Source: Halisarca cf. caerulea
Taxonomy: Eukaryota; Porifera; Demospongiae; Chondrillida; Halisarcidae
NCBI GenBank assembly: GCA_963170055.1
Contig: CAUJGJ010000185.1
Span: 3,761,275 to 3,825,274, forward strand
DNA length: 64,000 bases
Reading direction: 5' to 3'
Shown here in pieces: positions 1 through 15,000 of this stretch (position 1 is the first letter of the stretch; each line of letters starts with the position of its first letter). The notes under the pieces were generated by a model. The model made no database searches, was not told where the DNA came from, and saw nothing but the letters and a program-made list of their open reading frames with translations. The position numbers were made by a program, and so were the translations under genes.

Positions 1-1
1 C

Positions 2-3000
2 TTCAATGGCACTGGAACTCTTCAGCTTTACACAGACATCCTGCGGTCAGTCTACTACTTTAACAATCTTACAGCTGATGATCTTCCGAACCTGAGTGAT
101 CGTTTCATTGACGTTGATGTCATCAACACTGATAGTGAAAGTGCTTCTGCTACATTGACAATTGACTTCTTTCCACGTAGTGGCCGCTCAATCATCGACT
201 TAGACAGTCCAGATAAAAATTTCACCACAACCTTCAGAGAGGGAAGTCTACGTATACCAATTGTTGGGAATGTCCGAGTCCGAGATACATCTGTGCTATT
301 TTTAGAAAGAGTTGAAGTACAGCTACGAAGTACTGGCACTGGAGAAGAAGAAACCATTACAGTTAATGACACAACCCCTATTGCTGAACTAGGTATTGAA
401 GTTAACACTGGTACTGACACAGTTATCTTTGCCATCAACGAAGAAGAAACTGCTCAAAATGCGCCCATTGGAATCTTTGTCGAGGCCATGCACAGACTGA
501 TTTATGAGAACAGTGAAGATGAAATAGATCCAGTCACGAGATATGTGGACTTCTCTATCTACCCAGGACAAGGAATACCCAATGATTTTGCTTTGACCAT
601 CATCAACCCCTCTCTAATCAATGACAATGCTCCAATATTCAGTGACAGCACATATGAAGCTAGCTTGGAAGAGACCAGGACCGTGGGGCATGTTGTCTTT
701 ACTTTTGTTGCAACAGATGCAGACAAGGGACCTCAGGGAAATGTCACTTACTATACCAGCAGTACCAATTCTAGTAACTTTGCAGTTGATGTTCTTACTG
801 GAGAGGTTGCACTCCGGGAGATGGTTGACTATGAGAGTGGCTCGATCAATTTTTACATCACAGTTGTAGCAAGAGATGGTGGAGGCAACGAGTCTGAGCC
901 TGCTACACTGTTCATCAGCATTATCAATGAAAATGATGAAAGTCCTGTCTTAACACCCAGTGAAATTTCCGTTAATCTAACTGAAGGGCTCTCTGCCAAC
1001 ATTGTAAACTTTGCAATAAGTGATCCTGACAATCTTCCTGGACAGATTGCAACTGTTCTTGTTGGTGGTGTGACCCCAGTGACTGAAGCTGGCCATTTTA
1101 GCATCATCAATCCCAGCACACTGTTTGTTGGTCCAGGATTAGACTATGAAACTGCCCCACAAGTTACTGTCACAGTGAATGCCAATGATGGTGTTAATGT
1201 TGGAACAGCCACGGTCATCATATCTGTCCTTGACATTGATGATGAACCGCCACAATTCCCTCAAGACAACTATGAGTTCAGTGTTAATGAGGACAATGAT
1301 GTGGGACAGTTGATTGCAGCAGTTCCTGCCAACGACATTGACAGTTCGGTGACTATTTACACATTAGAGGGACCACAAAGTGAGAACTTCTATGTCACTG
1401 AAGAGGGGAACATTCACATTGGCTTTAGTGCAAGTTATGAACTGCAGGATAGATACGAGTTCACCATAATTGGTACAGATCCTGCAGGAAACAATGGAAG
1501 TGCTACAGTGGTGATTATTGTAAATGATATCAACAACAGAAGGCCACAGCTGGACCTCAGTGCATTTGAAGATTCCACTTTCAACTCTCTGAATACTACT
1601 CGATACACTGAGGGTGCTTCACCAGTCCTTATACTCACTGAACCATCTTTTTCGGATCCAGACACCATTTCTGTGGTCACTACAGTTACTGTTCGTGTTG
1701 AAGATGGAGTGACAGAAGAGGATGTGCTCTATGTTCCACTTTCACTTGACTACACTGCTAGCTATGAGCCAGGATCTCAACATGTTTTAAATATTGAATT
1801 GACTGATTCTTCCAACTTCACAGTGGTTGAGTATATTTTGACCCACATTTCATATGAAAATGTTGCCAGAGAACCATCCAAGACCATAGTTACTGTTACA
1901 TTTTCCATCTTTGACAGTTTGTTCTACAGTAACAATGCCAGCAGCACAATTGAGATTGCTTTGGTCAATGATGCACCTGACCTGTATTTGGACTCCTTAA
2001 GTATTGGGGAGGATTTCACAATCACCTATCAAGAAGCTGGTCCTCCTGTATCACTCATTGGTGATAACTACATCCTTTCAGATGTTGACAGTGACATCGA
2101 GTCATTGCACATTCGTGTGACTACAGATACTCTTGCTGACAATGAAGAAAGGATTACTGTGTCTGCCACTGGATTACCTGTTTCTGTATCTGGAAGTGGC
2201 TCTTCCAGTGTAATGGTCACGGGCAGTGCACCGCCAACTGTATACAGTGATATTCTTGGAACAGCTTTGTATGAAATTCGTGGCCAGTTGGAAAACGTTT
2301 CGTCAAGGGTAGTGACAATCACTGTGTCAGATGGCATTTTGGAGGCTACTGCTAATGTTTACATCAATCTGGACATCACCAATGCACTACCCGTAGTATT
2401 GCTGAGTCCACCATCAAGAGATTTTACTGTAGAGTTTGAAGAAGAGCAAGCATCCAGTATTAATATTGGTGAAAACGCTACAATAACTGATGCTGATGAC
2501 CCATTCCTTATCCAGTTGAAAGTCAGCCTACAGAATCCTTCATCAGATGAACAACTGCAATACGACCCAAGCAGTGTTCCTGCTGGAGTAGAAGTGATCA
2601 ACAACAACAACACTGAACTGATCTTCAATGGTTCTGCTATTCCCTCAGCATTCCAAACCATACTCAATTCCATTCACTACAACAATCTAGCTGTTGAGTT
2701 CACTGGTCTTCCCCCTCCTCCCCAGTATGCTCTGTTTCAAGTCACTGATGAGCGTGGTGGTCAGAGTGTCACTGCTAGAGTGGAAATACAGCTGATTCCA
2801 GTTAATGACAACCAATTGGTCAGTAATGGAGCTGTTTCTGGCAGCTTTCCTGAAAACACAGCAAATTTGGCTTTGGACGTAACACTGACCGATGGCGACC
2901 AAGGAATGACTCAGGTCATTTCTGCTTCAATCGTTTCTGTTACCCCATCTATTACATCTCGTGTTACTATTGGAAATCAGATGATTGACAGTGATGGATC

Positions 3001-6000
3001 AACTGTCTTCCAGCAATACACATGGACAGTGCGTCTGGTGGATCCTATTGATTTTGAGGAGCACCAAAGGGTGGTTGTAACACTGAGATTTGTTACTCCT
3101 GGTGAGGATCCTGTGACAGAGAATGTTTCTTTTACCATTCTCAACGTTAACGATAATGAGCCTGTGATACAACCTATTCCCAGCCCTCAGCGTATCATAG
3201 AGAATATCACAATATCTTCGTCCACTGGAATTCAGATCATTGCTTCAGACCAAGACGGTGACACCCTCACTTATACCATAGTGGAAGGTGGCGAATACCT
3301 TGAGCTAGATCCCAACTACTTTCTCGTTGTGAAGTCGGAAATTGACAGGGAAAGTATCCCCAATGGTAGATTTGTGGTAGTAGTGGTTGTCAGTGATGGC
3401 CTTTTTGAAACCAACGTCACATTCACTGTAATAGTTGATGATGTTAATGACAATGCCCCAAGCTTTGATCGTAGTGAGTATACATTCTCAGTTGATGAAA
3501 ATACACCTGCACCTGTTGACTTTGGACAGGTGACAGCTGAAGATCCTGATGTCAACACAGGTGTGCCTCCCATCACATACACAATTTCTGCAGAAGCAGG
3601 TACCTTCGGATTGTCCATCGATGTTACCACTGGCTTACTCAGTCTAAATGTGATGGTTGACCATGAACAGACACCTTCGATCACTTTTGAGGTTACTGCT
3701 GCAGATTCAGGTTCCCCTACACAAACAACAATAGTCAACGTTACCCTGTTCATCCGTGATATCAATGATGAACCACCAATCCTTGTGGCTCCTTTAGATG
3801 CACATCTTGTGGTGAAAGAAAGCACTTCTGCCAGGGACATTCAAATAGTTGCTTCTGATCCTGATGCCAACAACAGCTTGTCATATTCCATTGATTCCAC
3901 TACTTTTCCATTCTTCATTGATGCCAGTGGACTAATAGAAACGTCTGATGGATTAGATGCAGATCTGAATCCTTACGAAGGAAACATCACAGTGACTGTT
4001 ACTGATGACTACACAGCACCAGGCTACTTAAGCTCTGTGGTGAGGACCTATCTCATTCATATTGACGATGTGAATGACAATCCACCTGTCTTCACACAAG
4101 ATGAATACAGCTTCACCCTTTCTGAAGGGATGAATTTCACAACCATTCCTATCATAGCAGCTAGTGATGCAGATCGTGGAACAGATGCTACTGGAAATGC
4201 TAATGAAAACAATGTCATTACGTTTTCACTTGATGTTGACTATGAAGAAGCAGAACCATCCCTTGCTCTAGTTCAAGAGTACTTTGAAGTATCATCAACA
4301 GGTGAAATAAACCTCTTGAGACATGTTGACAGAGAGATGAATTCTGGTTTCAGGTTCCGTGTGAAGGCAGAGGATGGATCCATTGACCCTGACTGGCCAA
4401 GTTTGAGCGACTATGCCATAGTCACAGTTAACATTTCTGACATCAATGACAATGTTCCCATTGCTGATCCGTCTGAATACATTGGCACTGTTGCCGAAGA
4501 AGCAGATAGTGGAAGTACAGTGCGAACATATGTTCTTGGTCGCTGGAGCCCATACTTTCTACCCAATGGTCTGTTCTATCGACAGTACAGTGGAATAGCC
4601 TCAGTAGAAGCAGCAGCTGACATTAGTGTGTTCATCTGTGGATTCCTTGAAATCAATGGAACACACCTGTCCTTCACTGAAGTCACCTACCGAGGCACAT
4701 CTGAAGATGTTGACTGTAATACGCCTACTGGTACTATTGTTTGGCAGCAAAGGTATTTGCTGGAGCTGGAAGAATCAAATGTTGTTGAAGCATTTGTAAA
4801 ACTTGCAGATGACACCCGAAGCAATGTCCTTGGTGCTTACAACAATCCTCCAACAGATTCCACTGCCTCCCTATACCTGAACTTAGACACCACTTTCCTA
4901 TCTACCAAATGGAGAATCGTCAACAGATTTGTCACCTTCAGTGATTCCAATTATGTGGTCGCTTTGAATGGAGTTGTAGCCAACGGACAGTACAGATGTA
5001 CTCTGAGCGGAGGTCGAAGTTTCATATTTGGGGTTGAGTACAATATCTCTGAATTTGAATCTTGTAGTCAAGTAAATGGAGGATTCACAGTTGGAGCAAT
5101 TTCAACTACCTACAATGCTTCTTCGCTGTATTTTCTAATTGGTTCTAATGGACCCTGTATTGCAACGTATGGACCCCTGAGCAGCCCTCCAGAAGGCACA
5201 CTTACAACTGTAGATCCACTATCTGTTGGAGGTTTCCTCTATTCCCATTTGCCTGGCTGCGACTCCTTTGGAAGCTGTACTTTTCCAAGCTTCACTAGTG
5301 GAGTGTGCGATGCTACCATTGATCCACTGGTGCCTGCATACATTCCCATCAATGTCATGGATGCTGACCTAGACCGCCTTTCTTTTGAATTCCTCTCTGG
5401 AGACAATGGTCTCTTTGCTATTTCTGAAAGTGCAACCATTACCACCACAGGTCCTATTGACAGAGATGTAGCTGGTAGGGAAGAACTGAGCTATCCCCTC
5501 ATAATTGAAGCTGTAGATCTCGCAAGCATGTCGGTCAACTTTACTGTGACTGTAACTGTTACGGACATCAATGACAACTCTCCTAACAGTACTGAGAGAG
5601 AATGCAGTGGTACAGTGATAGAAAATGCTCCTAATGGTACCGAGGTTGCCAACTGTTCCTTCACTGATCCAGACTATGGAGCCAATGGTGACCTCACCTA
5701 CAGCTTAGTTTTTCCTGCAGGCTCTCCCTACGATGAAATCAAGAATTGGTTTGATATAGTCACCAACCAGGGATCCCCCAACAACTATGGAACCATTGTA
5801 GTGTCGGGTAATATTGACAGAGAGTTTGTCTACGCCCAGCTTGGTGTGCTATATGTTCAATTCCAAGTTGTTGCCACTGATGCAGGAGAGGTGCCCAGAT
5901 CTTCCTCAGTGTCTGTCCGAGTCTCAATCACAGAAGAAAATGAATTCCGACCCACAATTGCTACATCTGGAAATGCAACCTATTGTGAAGAGACACCAGC

Positions 6001-9000
6001 TGTTGTTATTACCAATGTTACACTGAGTGACATGGATGTTGATGCCCATGACATCATCTGCGCATCAGTCACTGTAACTGATGCAACAGATCCCAATGAG
6101 AGAGGTGTTCCTGCTACCCTACCATCAGGTTTGTCTAGTGATTACTTCGGAGATGTTCTTGTAATTGGTGGAAAGCTAAGGCCGGATGCATATGAAGCTG
6201 TTTTGAGTGCAGTTGGGTACTCCAGTGGTGCTGATGAATTCACTATGCCACTGTGGAGAACAGTTGAATTTTGTGTTGCTGATGACAGAAATGGTGTAGC
6301 TAACTATTCCATTCTTTCAACTCTTCCCTGTGCTGATCCGCAAGCTGCCAAGCTAAGCAATCGCGTGTCCTGTGCTACTGCCTATGTGAGCTTGTGTCTG
6401 CAGAATGACCAGCCTCAAGCAAACTGCTCCCTTGTAGTCCATCTTCCACCTGTACAGGAGGACCAAGGACAAGCAGAGAACCCTGGTAACGAAGGAGAAT
6501 ATGTGTCTGTTATTATTGGTAACTCACTTAGTGATGATGACGCCGATACTGGGGATATTGGGATAGCCATCACCCAAGTTGTCAATCCTGATGCTGGCAA
6601 CTGGAGGTATTCTATCAGGCATGAATTTACCTACACCTGGCAGGAGCCTTTCACCAGTGATTTTGTGGAGATTTTTGTGATTGTGAACTCCCTGTGTTCA
6701 GCAGATGTCTATATCTTCAATACAAAAGCCTATCCAAATACTCCATCATCGTTGCAATTGGCACCTGCAAAGGTTGTTGATGTTTCTCAATATCTAACCA
6801 CTGTGCACAATCAGAGAACAAACATAGCAACTTTTTCACTGTCAGTCTCTGAACTGGATAATCTCAAATATCAGACAGATGCCTTTACCATTCAACCGCC
6901 TAACCTTCAACCTGATGATGTCTTTGTTTCCTTAAACTACCAGAGGGTATTCTCACGTGTTCGATCTAATCTAAGTCCTTCAAATGCCATTGTGTCAGGT
7001 TTATGTGGAGTTCTATCATTCACACCCAACAGTAATGTCGACACTCAAGGTGAGTTGATCTTTGTTCCTTGGGATCAGACATCTGGAAGTGAAGGCACTG
7101 GAATAGACACCACCAGTGGTCTGAACAATGGGACTTCGACTTTTGGACGAGAGAACTGTTCTATTATTGCCGACATTTTACCACAGAATGATGCTCCCAC
7201 GCTGTTTCTTGATGGTGGAAACCGAGACTACAGTACAACCTACACTGAAGGTGGAAACCCTGTGTCTGTGACCATGAATGTTGCAGTTGATGACATTGAC
7301 AACAGTGCACTGGCGGAACTAACTGTGTCTATTGAACCTTTGGATGGTGACTGTCTCGGGTACAAGGATGACTCTGATGTTCTTCTTTATCCAAGCATAC
7401 TTCCTTTCGGCATAACCGAGAATAGACAAGTCTCTGGATTTTCTTGTGTGGAGTACACATTCAGTGGTCCCCAAACACACAATGAATGGGAATATTTCCT
7501 CAACATGCTCACCTTCAGCATTTCTGACCCAGAGCCCAGTGATCACACACGATTGTTGGAATTTAGAATATCTGACGGCCAGCTAAGAAGCTCTCCAGCA
7601 ACTACACAAGTTAACGTTGTAACTATTGATGACAACTGCCCTGAAATACAACTTGGAGGCAATATCTTCACTTACACTGAAGGGGATAGTCTCACAAGCA
7701 TCATTTCACCAAATTTCAACATAACTGATGCGGATGATCCACAAGGTTATCAGGTACAGGAGGTTCAGATAAGCATTAATGCCTACCCTGAACCCTCCTC
7801 CGTACAACTCAATTTCACTGTGATATCTCCTGTTCAGAGTACTGAAGGAGATAACAACTCGTATGTACTAACTGGCCCTGCTCCTACCACCACCTTCTCC
7901 TCCATACTGCGTACCCTTCGTTTTGAACTGACGTCCCAAGAACCTACTGGAGTGACAGCTAGGATCAGAATCACTGCTCTGGATACACAGGGAAGTGCAT
8001 GTGCCAGCAGCCCAACCAGCTACAAGGATATCACAGTTGTCATTGATCCCGTCAATGACAATGCAGCTGTGCTCCAGTTGAACAGCCCTCAAAGGAATTT
8101 CTCTACATCTTATGAAGAAAATGGTTTGCCAATTGACATTGCAGGGAATGTATTCATTGCTGATGCTGACGAGTTCCCAGACATGAGGACCATAAACTAC
8201 ACCCTAACCATTACCCTGTTGGATGGATGTTCAGATATTGACACATTTGAAGAACCAAGTTGCTCACACACCTTCACAGGAGACTACATCCAAATTGAAT
8301 CCTTCATTGACTCTGTGAAGTTTTCTTCTTCTGCTGATGACCACGTTAATGACAGCCGTGTGATTGAGTTCATCCTCATAAATGGTGACTTTCAAGAAGC
8401 ATCTTACACTACTGTTTCAATCACTCCAGTCAATGACAGACCTGTGGTTGACCTTAGTGCCTTTGATGATACTACCAACAATGCTATGAAAACACTACCC
8501 CTTGATGATCCCGATGTGAACTATGTCAGTATTGTTGGAGATGGAGGAGTAGACATCACTGATCCTGATAGCTCAAGTGTGACATATGTTACATTGGAAA
8601 TCATAGAGGTTAATAGCAGTGATGTTGTTGTACCCCGAACTGGCCCCAATCCCGCACTGACATGGTCTGATTCTCTACAGTTTGTTGTGAGTGGCGGCCA
8701 ACCACAACCAGGTAGTGTTGTTGCTGGAATCACAGCTACATTTGACTCTGCTAGTGGCATTTTGACCTTGCAAGGCCCTGCCAGTCATAGTGACTTTGAA
8801 CAGGCCCTGAACAGTATTGTGTATGTCTTTGAAGGTTTTCAAGTAGAGCGCAACACCAGACGTATCGAAGTTTTAGCATGCGAAGCAGCGTGCAGTTTAC
8901 CCACCTATTCTTACATCAATCTCGAAGGGGTCAATCACGCTCCTACTTTAGACTGCAATGGCAATTCTGCTGGTGATAGTAATGCATTTATCTACTCTGC

Positions 9001-12000
9001 AGGCTCCCCTGCTTTGTTTGTATGTCCAGATCTTTCTATTTCTGAAATCGACGAAGGGGAAGGCCACCTCATAAATCGCAGCATCATCACCATTGAAGGA
9101 CCTGCAACAACCTGCTCTTCTCTAGATGTCTCCATTGCTACACACTCTGCCATATCGCAGTTTGAATACCTTGACGGCAATGTCACCACTTACGAGCTGC
9201 GTTCAAGTCCAGAGGGCTTGCTAACATCCACATTTTCAGACATTCTGAGGAGAATTCGTTTTGTAACCTCACAAAGTGTTCCTGGTGCCACGTGCACTGT
9301 CACATTCACTGTTTATGATGACCTTGGTGCAGCAAGTAATCCTGTTACATCCACAATTACCATCTTGGCTTACAATAATCCACCATTCATTGATCCTGAC
9401 CTCGGAGCTCCAGGCATTTCCTACTTCACTGAATTCATTGAGAAGGACAATCCCATCCACATTGTTAGCAGACTGAATGCAACTTTGAGACGCAACATTC
9501 CTAATCCTGTCACTTTTGGTGAAGCAGGGGAAGCACCTCTCAGCAACTTGGACCCACTGACCAACCTATCCTATGCTGGTTATGAAGTCAGTGACAATGA
9601 TGGTGACGATTTGCGCTATTTGAGGATTTCTTTTGTTGAGAACCCAGGACGAAATGGTGATTTGATTACGTTCCCTTGTCGGCATCCATCCGAGGCAGAC
9701 TTGACCTCCTTCTACAGGGGGTGCACCAACAATGGTGATCTGACCAACAACACTGACCTTGTTTTTGATGGGACATTCCTCTCTGACTGTGGAGCTGCTG
9801 ACAACATTTGTGATGGACTTTCTGTTCAGATAGAATGTCCGGTGACCAATTCTAAAACATATGAATTCCGTTACTCAGGGAATGCATCTGTTGAACGATA
9901 CTACAATCTTTTGGGCTGTATTGGGTACCAGCATATTGATGATGTGAACAGGACTTATACTGTATACAAGACTTTGGACCTGACTGCTGCAGACTACAGG
10001 AATGTCAGCCGAACTGCTCAAACCACCATTAGGTTGCGCAGATTCATTCCCCAGATCATTTTCCCCAACGTGCCTGACATTGAGATTTACGAGGATGCCA
10101 GACCCAACGAAACTGCCTTGTGTGTTTTGGAAATCCTTGATGCAGACACTGTTTCTGGTCGTCCACTTGATAATGTGCACTATAACATTACTGGTGGAAA
10201 CATTGATGATGCTTTCTACATTGACAACAGAGGGTACATTTTCCTCTTCAAACCACTGGACAGAGAAACCACTGACTCCTACAACCTCACAGTGCAGGCT
10301 ACCTCTGGTGAATCAGCGGCCAACACAACGGTCTACATTAACGTCCTTGATGTCAATGACAACCGACCCGTTACTGATCCATCTTTCAGTGCCAACGTTT
10401 CTGAAGGACTGACTGATGCCTTTGTTATCAACATACCTGCTACTGACAGAGATTTGGGTACAAATTCTGAACTGGTGTACTCAATTGTTGGCTATGGGAG
10501 CAGCTATTTCAGAATCTACAACAACGGAAGTGTGTACACACGTGTGCCACTGAATAAAGACATCCAAGACAGTTACACACTTGTTGTGATCATTGCTGAC
10601 AAGGGCTACCCTGTTTACCTCCAGAACTACACGATTCTTCATGTCATGGTGGTGCCCCGATTTGTGCTCTTGGAATTCAATGCTACTATGTACACTGCTA
10701 CTGTTGTTGAGAATGATCCAAGTCTCTTTGTTACACAAGTCTTTGCCTCTGAAGAAGGCACTGGCAATACAGATCAGATCTTCTACCGATATATTTCTGC
10801 AACCCCTACCTACGTAAACAGCAGTTTTGACAGTCTCTTCACACTTGATTCTTCCACAGGAGTGATCAGCTTGGTTTCCCCATGGGATGCTGAGACTGTG
10901 GATGGTGATGGTAACTTCATCACTACCATCGGAATAACAGTGGAAGCATATAGTACAAAAACACAGCCCACCATAATACCAGCTTCTACAGTGATTGTTA
11001 TCACTATTCAAGATGTGAATGATGTCGATCCAGTGATAATTTGTCCAGCTTTCATTACAGCTCAGGAAGACAGAGGTGCGAGTCCTTCTCTACACACATT
11101 CTCTGCTACAGATGCCGATGCTACACCCACTGTCAACTTCACCTTCTTCTTGTCTGCAAGCTCTGGTGCTCCAATCAGCATAACTCCCAGTGGAGTGCTG
11201 TCTGTGTCAGGACAACTCGACTTTGAAACTACTTCTGAATACGTGATTGAGGTCTGTGTCACGGATCACCCTCCACCTGGCAACACTGCATGTTGCAATG
11301 TCACTTTCAACATAACCAATATTGATGATGGAGCCGTGAACTTCATTGGTGATCCTTATATGGCAAATGTAAGGGAGAATGCAACCAATGGAGACGTTGT
11401 CGTGGTGATTCAGGCCAATGATGAAGATGAACCTCCTTTCAACAATGTTGTGTATTCTACACCAGACACGGATATTCCTTTCATTGTTAACCCCACTACT
11501 GGTGAAATCAGTGTCTCCAACAGCACATACATTGACCTGTTTGAAAGGCCAGGACCAATTTGCTTTGAGGTTGTGGCTACTAGCAACCCAAGTGGTATTT
11601 CTGATAATGCCACTGTCTGCATAACTGTAGACCTCATCAATGATAATGGACCCATATTTGAACCTGACAACTACACAGTTGCCTGTTTCCGGGAAGACAT
11701 TGCCATAAACACAACTGTTGTCACAGTTTCTGCTACTGATGCTGACGGAGGTGTGGATGGAAGGTTTGGATATTACCTGAATGGTGTGAATGTCCCTTTC
11801 ACAGTTGATGTAGAATCTGGTGCTGTACGGACTAGCCAAACTCTTGATTATGAGGTGCAGACTGGATACACTCTAGCAGTTATAGCTCAAGAGCTTCCAG
11901 ATGTCCAGGGACAGAGGCAGATGGACACAGCAGAGGTCAGTATATGTTTGATTGATTTGAATGACAATGCGCCAGTGTTCCCAGGTGCACCCTACACTAC

Positions 12001-15000
12001 CTTCCTGTTTGAGAATGCTACCAATGGACATTTGGTATTCAAGTTTGGAGCTGTTGATGCTGACCGTACTCCTGAAAACCGCATCATAACCTATCGTTTG
12101 ATTACTGCCAATACTCCATTCTCTGTTGTGGATGACACCTTGCGTGTTAACAACTCGTCTGCTTTGGATTATGATCAGGGTCAGAGGGTGTACGAGCTGG
12201 ACATTGAGGCCACCAATCCACCAGCTATCCCAGGGGATGCAACTCATGTTGATACTTTCCGTGTAACTGTGATACTGAACAACACTAATGACCACACTCC
12301 TATATTCCTTGGACCATTTGAAATCCATGTCTGCGAAAACACTCCAAACAGCTCTGTGATTGCTACTCTGACTGCATCAGACCGTGACGTTGATGCATTT
12401 GGAACTTTCTTTTTCTCTCTGGCTGACTCCTCAATTGCTTGTTCTCCTGAATTTCCCTTTTCTGTCAATATGGCAGGAGATGTTGAAGTATGCAATGTGG
12501 TTGACTATGAGGTGGTGGGGAGTACTCCATACATGGTACAAATGGTTGTCACTGATGTTGGTGGTCTGACAGACAGCCGAATGGTCATGATTTATGTGGA
12601 AGACATCAATGACAACGACCCTGTGTTCCAGAATCCAACATTTGAGGTTGGCATTCTGGAAACTGTACCTAATGGTTTTATAGCTTACACCCTTGACCTT
12701 ACCGATGCTGATGGACCTGCCAATAGGATGATGACTATTTCCAGTAGCAATATTTTTTCAACACCTTTCAGTGTGGTTGGAAATCGAATAGAAGTGGCGG
12801 ATGAAGCTGCCATTGACTTTGATACTGGACCAACCAGCTATGTCATTGAAGTAATCGTTGAAAATGTTGGAATGGGCTCGCTGGTCATCTGCCTTTCCAA
12901 TGAAACTCGTACTGTGCGCCAGAACATCACTATCAATATACTTGATGTGAATGAAGGCACCCCAGTCCTCCTACCACCTTTTGAATACTATTTCCATGAA
13001 ACCAACGACAAGAGTAATGAAACTTTGGTTGGATGTTTGTCTGCTACAGACACCGATGCTGGAACAAGTGGACAGATTACCTTCAATGCCACACCAGTGA
13101 CAGGCAATTTGTGTACAGAGACATTCCCCTTCTCTGTGGTTGAAGACACTGCAGGAACAACATGTATCTATGCCTGTAGTAATTCTGACTATGAGAGTGG
13201 ATTGATCTCTTTTACACTGTCTGTGGTAGCCACTGACGGAGGTTCTCCATCACTGTCCTCTCAAGCACAGAACTACACTATCTTCCTCATTGATGTGAAT
13301 GACGAACCACCAGTGTTCAACAACACCAACCTGGTCTATTCTATTGAGGAGAAACATGGACAGAACACAGTGATTCAGTTGATGGTCAGTGATGAGGACT
13401 CTGACCTCAACGACGTGGTATACTTTGAAATTGCCGTTAGCCCCCTCCCATCACCATTTGATGTTGACAATTCCACACAGACAGTATTTGTGTCAAATTC
13501 CAGTCTTTTGGATGATGACCTGCTGAGATCTGATGAGTACAGTGTCAGTGTAACAGCAGTGAATCCACCATGCAGATCGGGGCACATTGATGAAGGTCGT
13601 TGTTTGTCAAACGACGATACTCTCTTTGCAACACAGACATTCACCATATCTGTCATTGATTGTAATGACCAACCTCCAGTATTCTCACAGGACTTGTACC
13701 TTCGCATGCTGGCAGAAGATGCACCCAATGGTCACATAGTCATTGAACTGGCCACCTCAGATGCAGATAGGACTGAGGCCAACAGAGACGTGGAATACAT
13801 TATCACAACCTCTCAAACTCCATTTGAGATTGCCAACAGTAGCTCATTTGTTGTAGCAGACTCTTCACTTTTGGATTTTGACACAGATCCCACAGTCTAC
13901 GAGGTTGGTGTAACAGCTCTCAATAGTGCAATTGTGTGTACTTCTGATACCTCGCAGCAAGAATCCACTACAGTCACTGTCTTTCTAGAGGATGTCAATG
14001 ACAATGACCCAGTGATTGTTGAGCCCAACTGCACTTATATCTCTGAATCTACAACGGGTTCGGTTACTGTAGCAACTCTATCAGCTTCTGATGCAGATTC
14101 TGGTGTGAATCAGGAACTTACCTTCAGTTTGGATATTTTAGCTGTCAGCGTTTCCGACCCAGAGACCTTTGATATCACTGGTGTTTCTCCAGCCCCCTAT
14201 TCAAACTGTTCAAGTAACAGTGCATTCACTGTTGTACCCATTACTGGAGAAATTGTCTTGTGTGGTCCACTTGACAGAGAAAATGTGACATCTTTCATCT
14301 ATCAAGCTACAGCTGAAGACGGCAGTCCCACCGCTCCCCGCACATCATCTCCCGTGAAGGTCTGCATCGTCATTGAAGACGTTAATGATAACACTCCTGA
14401 GTTCCAGGATGACATCTTTGCCTTTGAAGTGTCTGAGGACACTAGTATAGGCACTTCCATTCATGTGTTTACTGTCACAGACCGTGATATCGGCATCAAT
14501 GGGGAGATCGCCTTCTCCTTATCTACGAGTACAGGTGGAGCTGAATGCACACAAGAACTGCCTTTTGCCATTGACAATGAAGGAAATCTTACCTTGTGCA
14601 TTGGACTTGACTTTGAGACTGATTCCAGGCTTTATGAATTCCAAGTTTATGCCACTGATGGTGGTGATCCTACAAACTCTGCTGTGCAAACTGTAACGGT
14701 TGAACTGACTGATTTCAATGACAACTTTCCAGTGTTCAATTCCACTAACACATCCAGTGTATTTGAAGAAGCTGCTGATGAATTTGTGAAGCATGTATTG
14801 GCAGTGGATAATGATGGAACAGATGTTAATTCAAACGTATCCTACACCATTGTAGGCTCATCAGCAGAGTTCCATTTTGAACAGCCAGCAGCCATTGGTG
14901 AACCAGCCCGCCTTCTGACTTCAGTAGCACTAGATCGTGAAACCAATGGGTCATACACGATTGTAATTGAAGCTTGTGACACGGGAACTCCTCAGCAATG

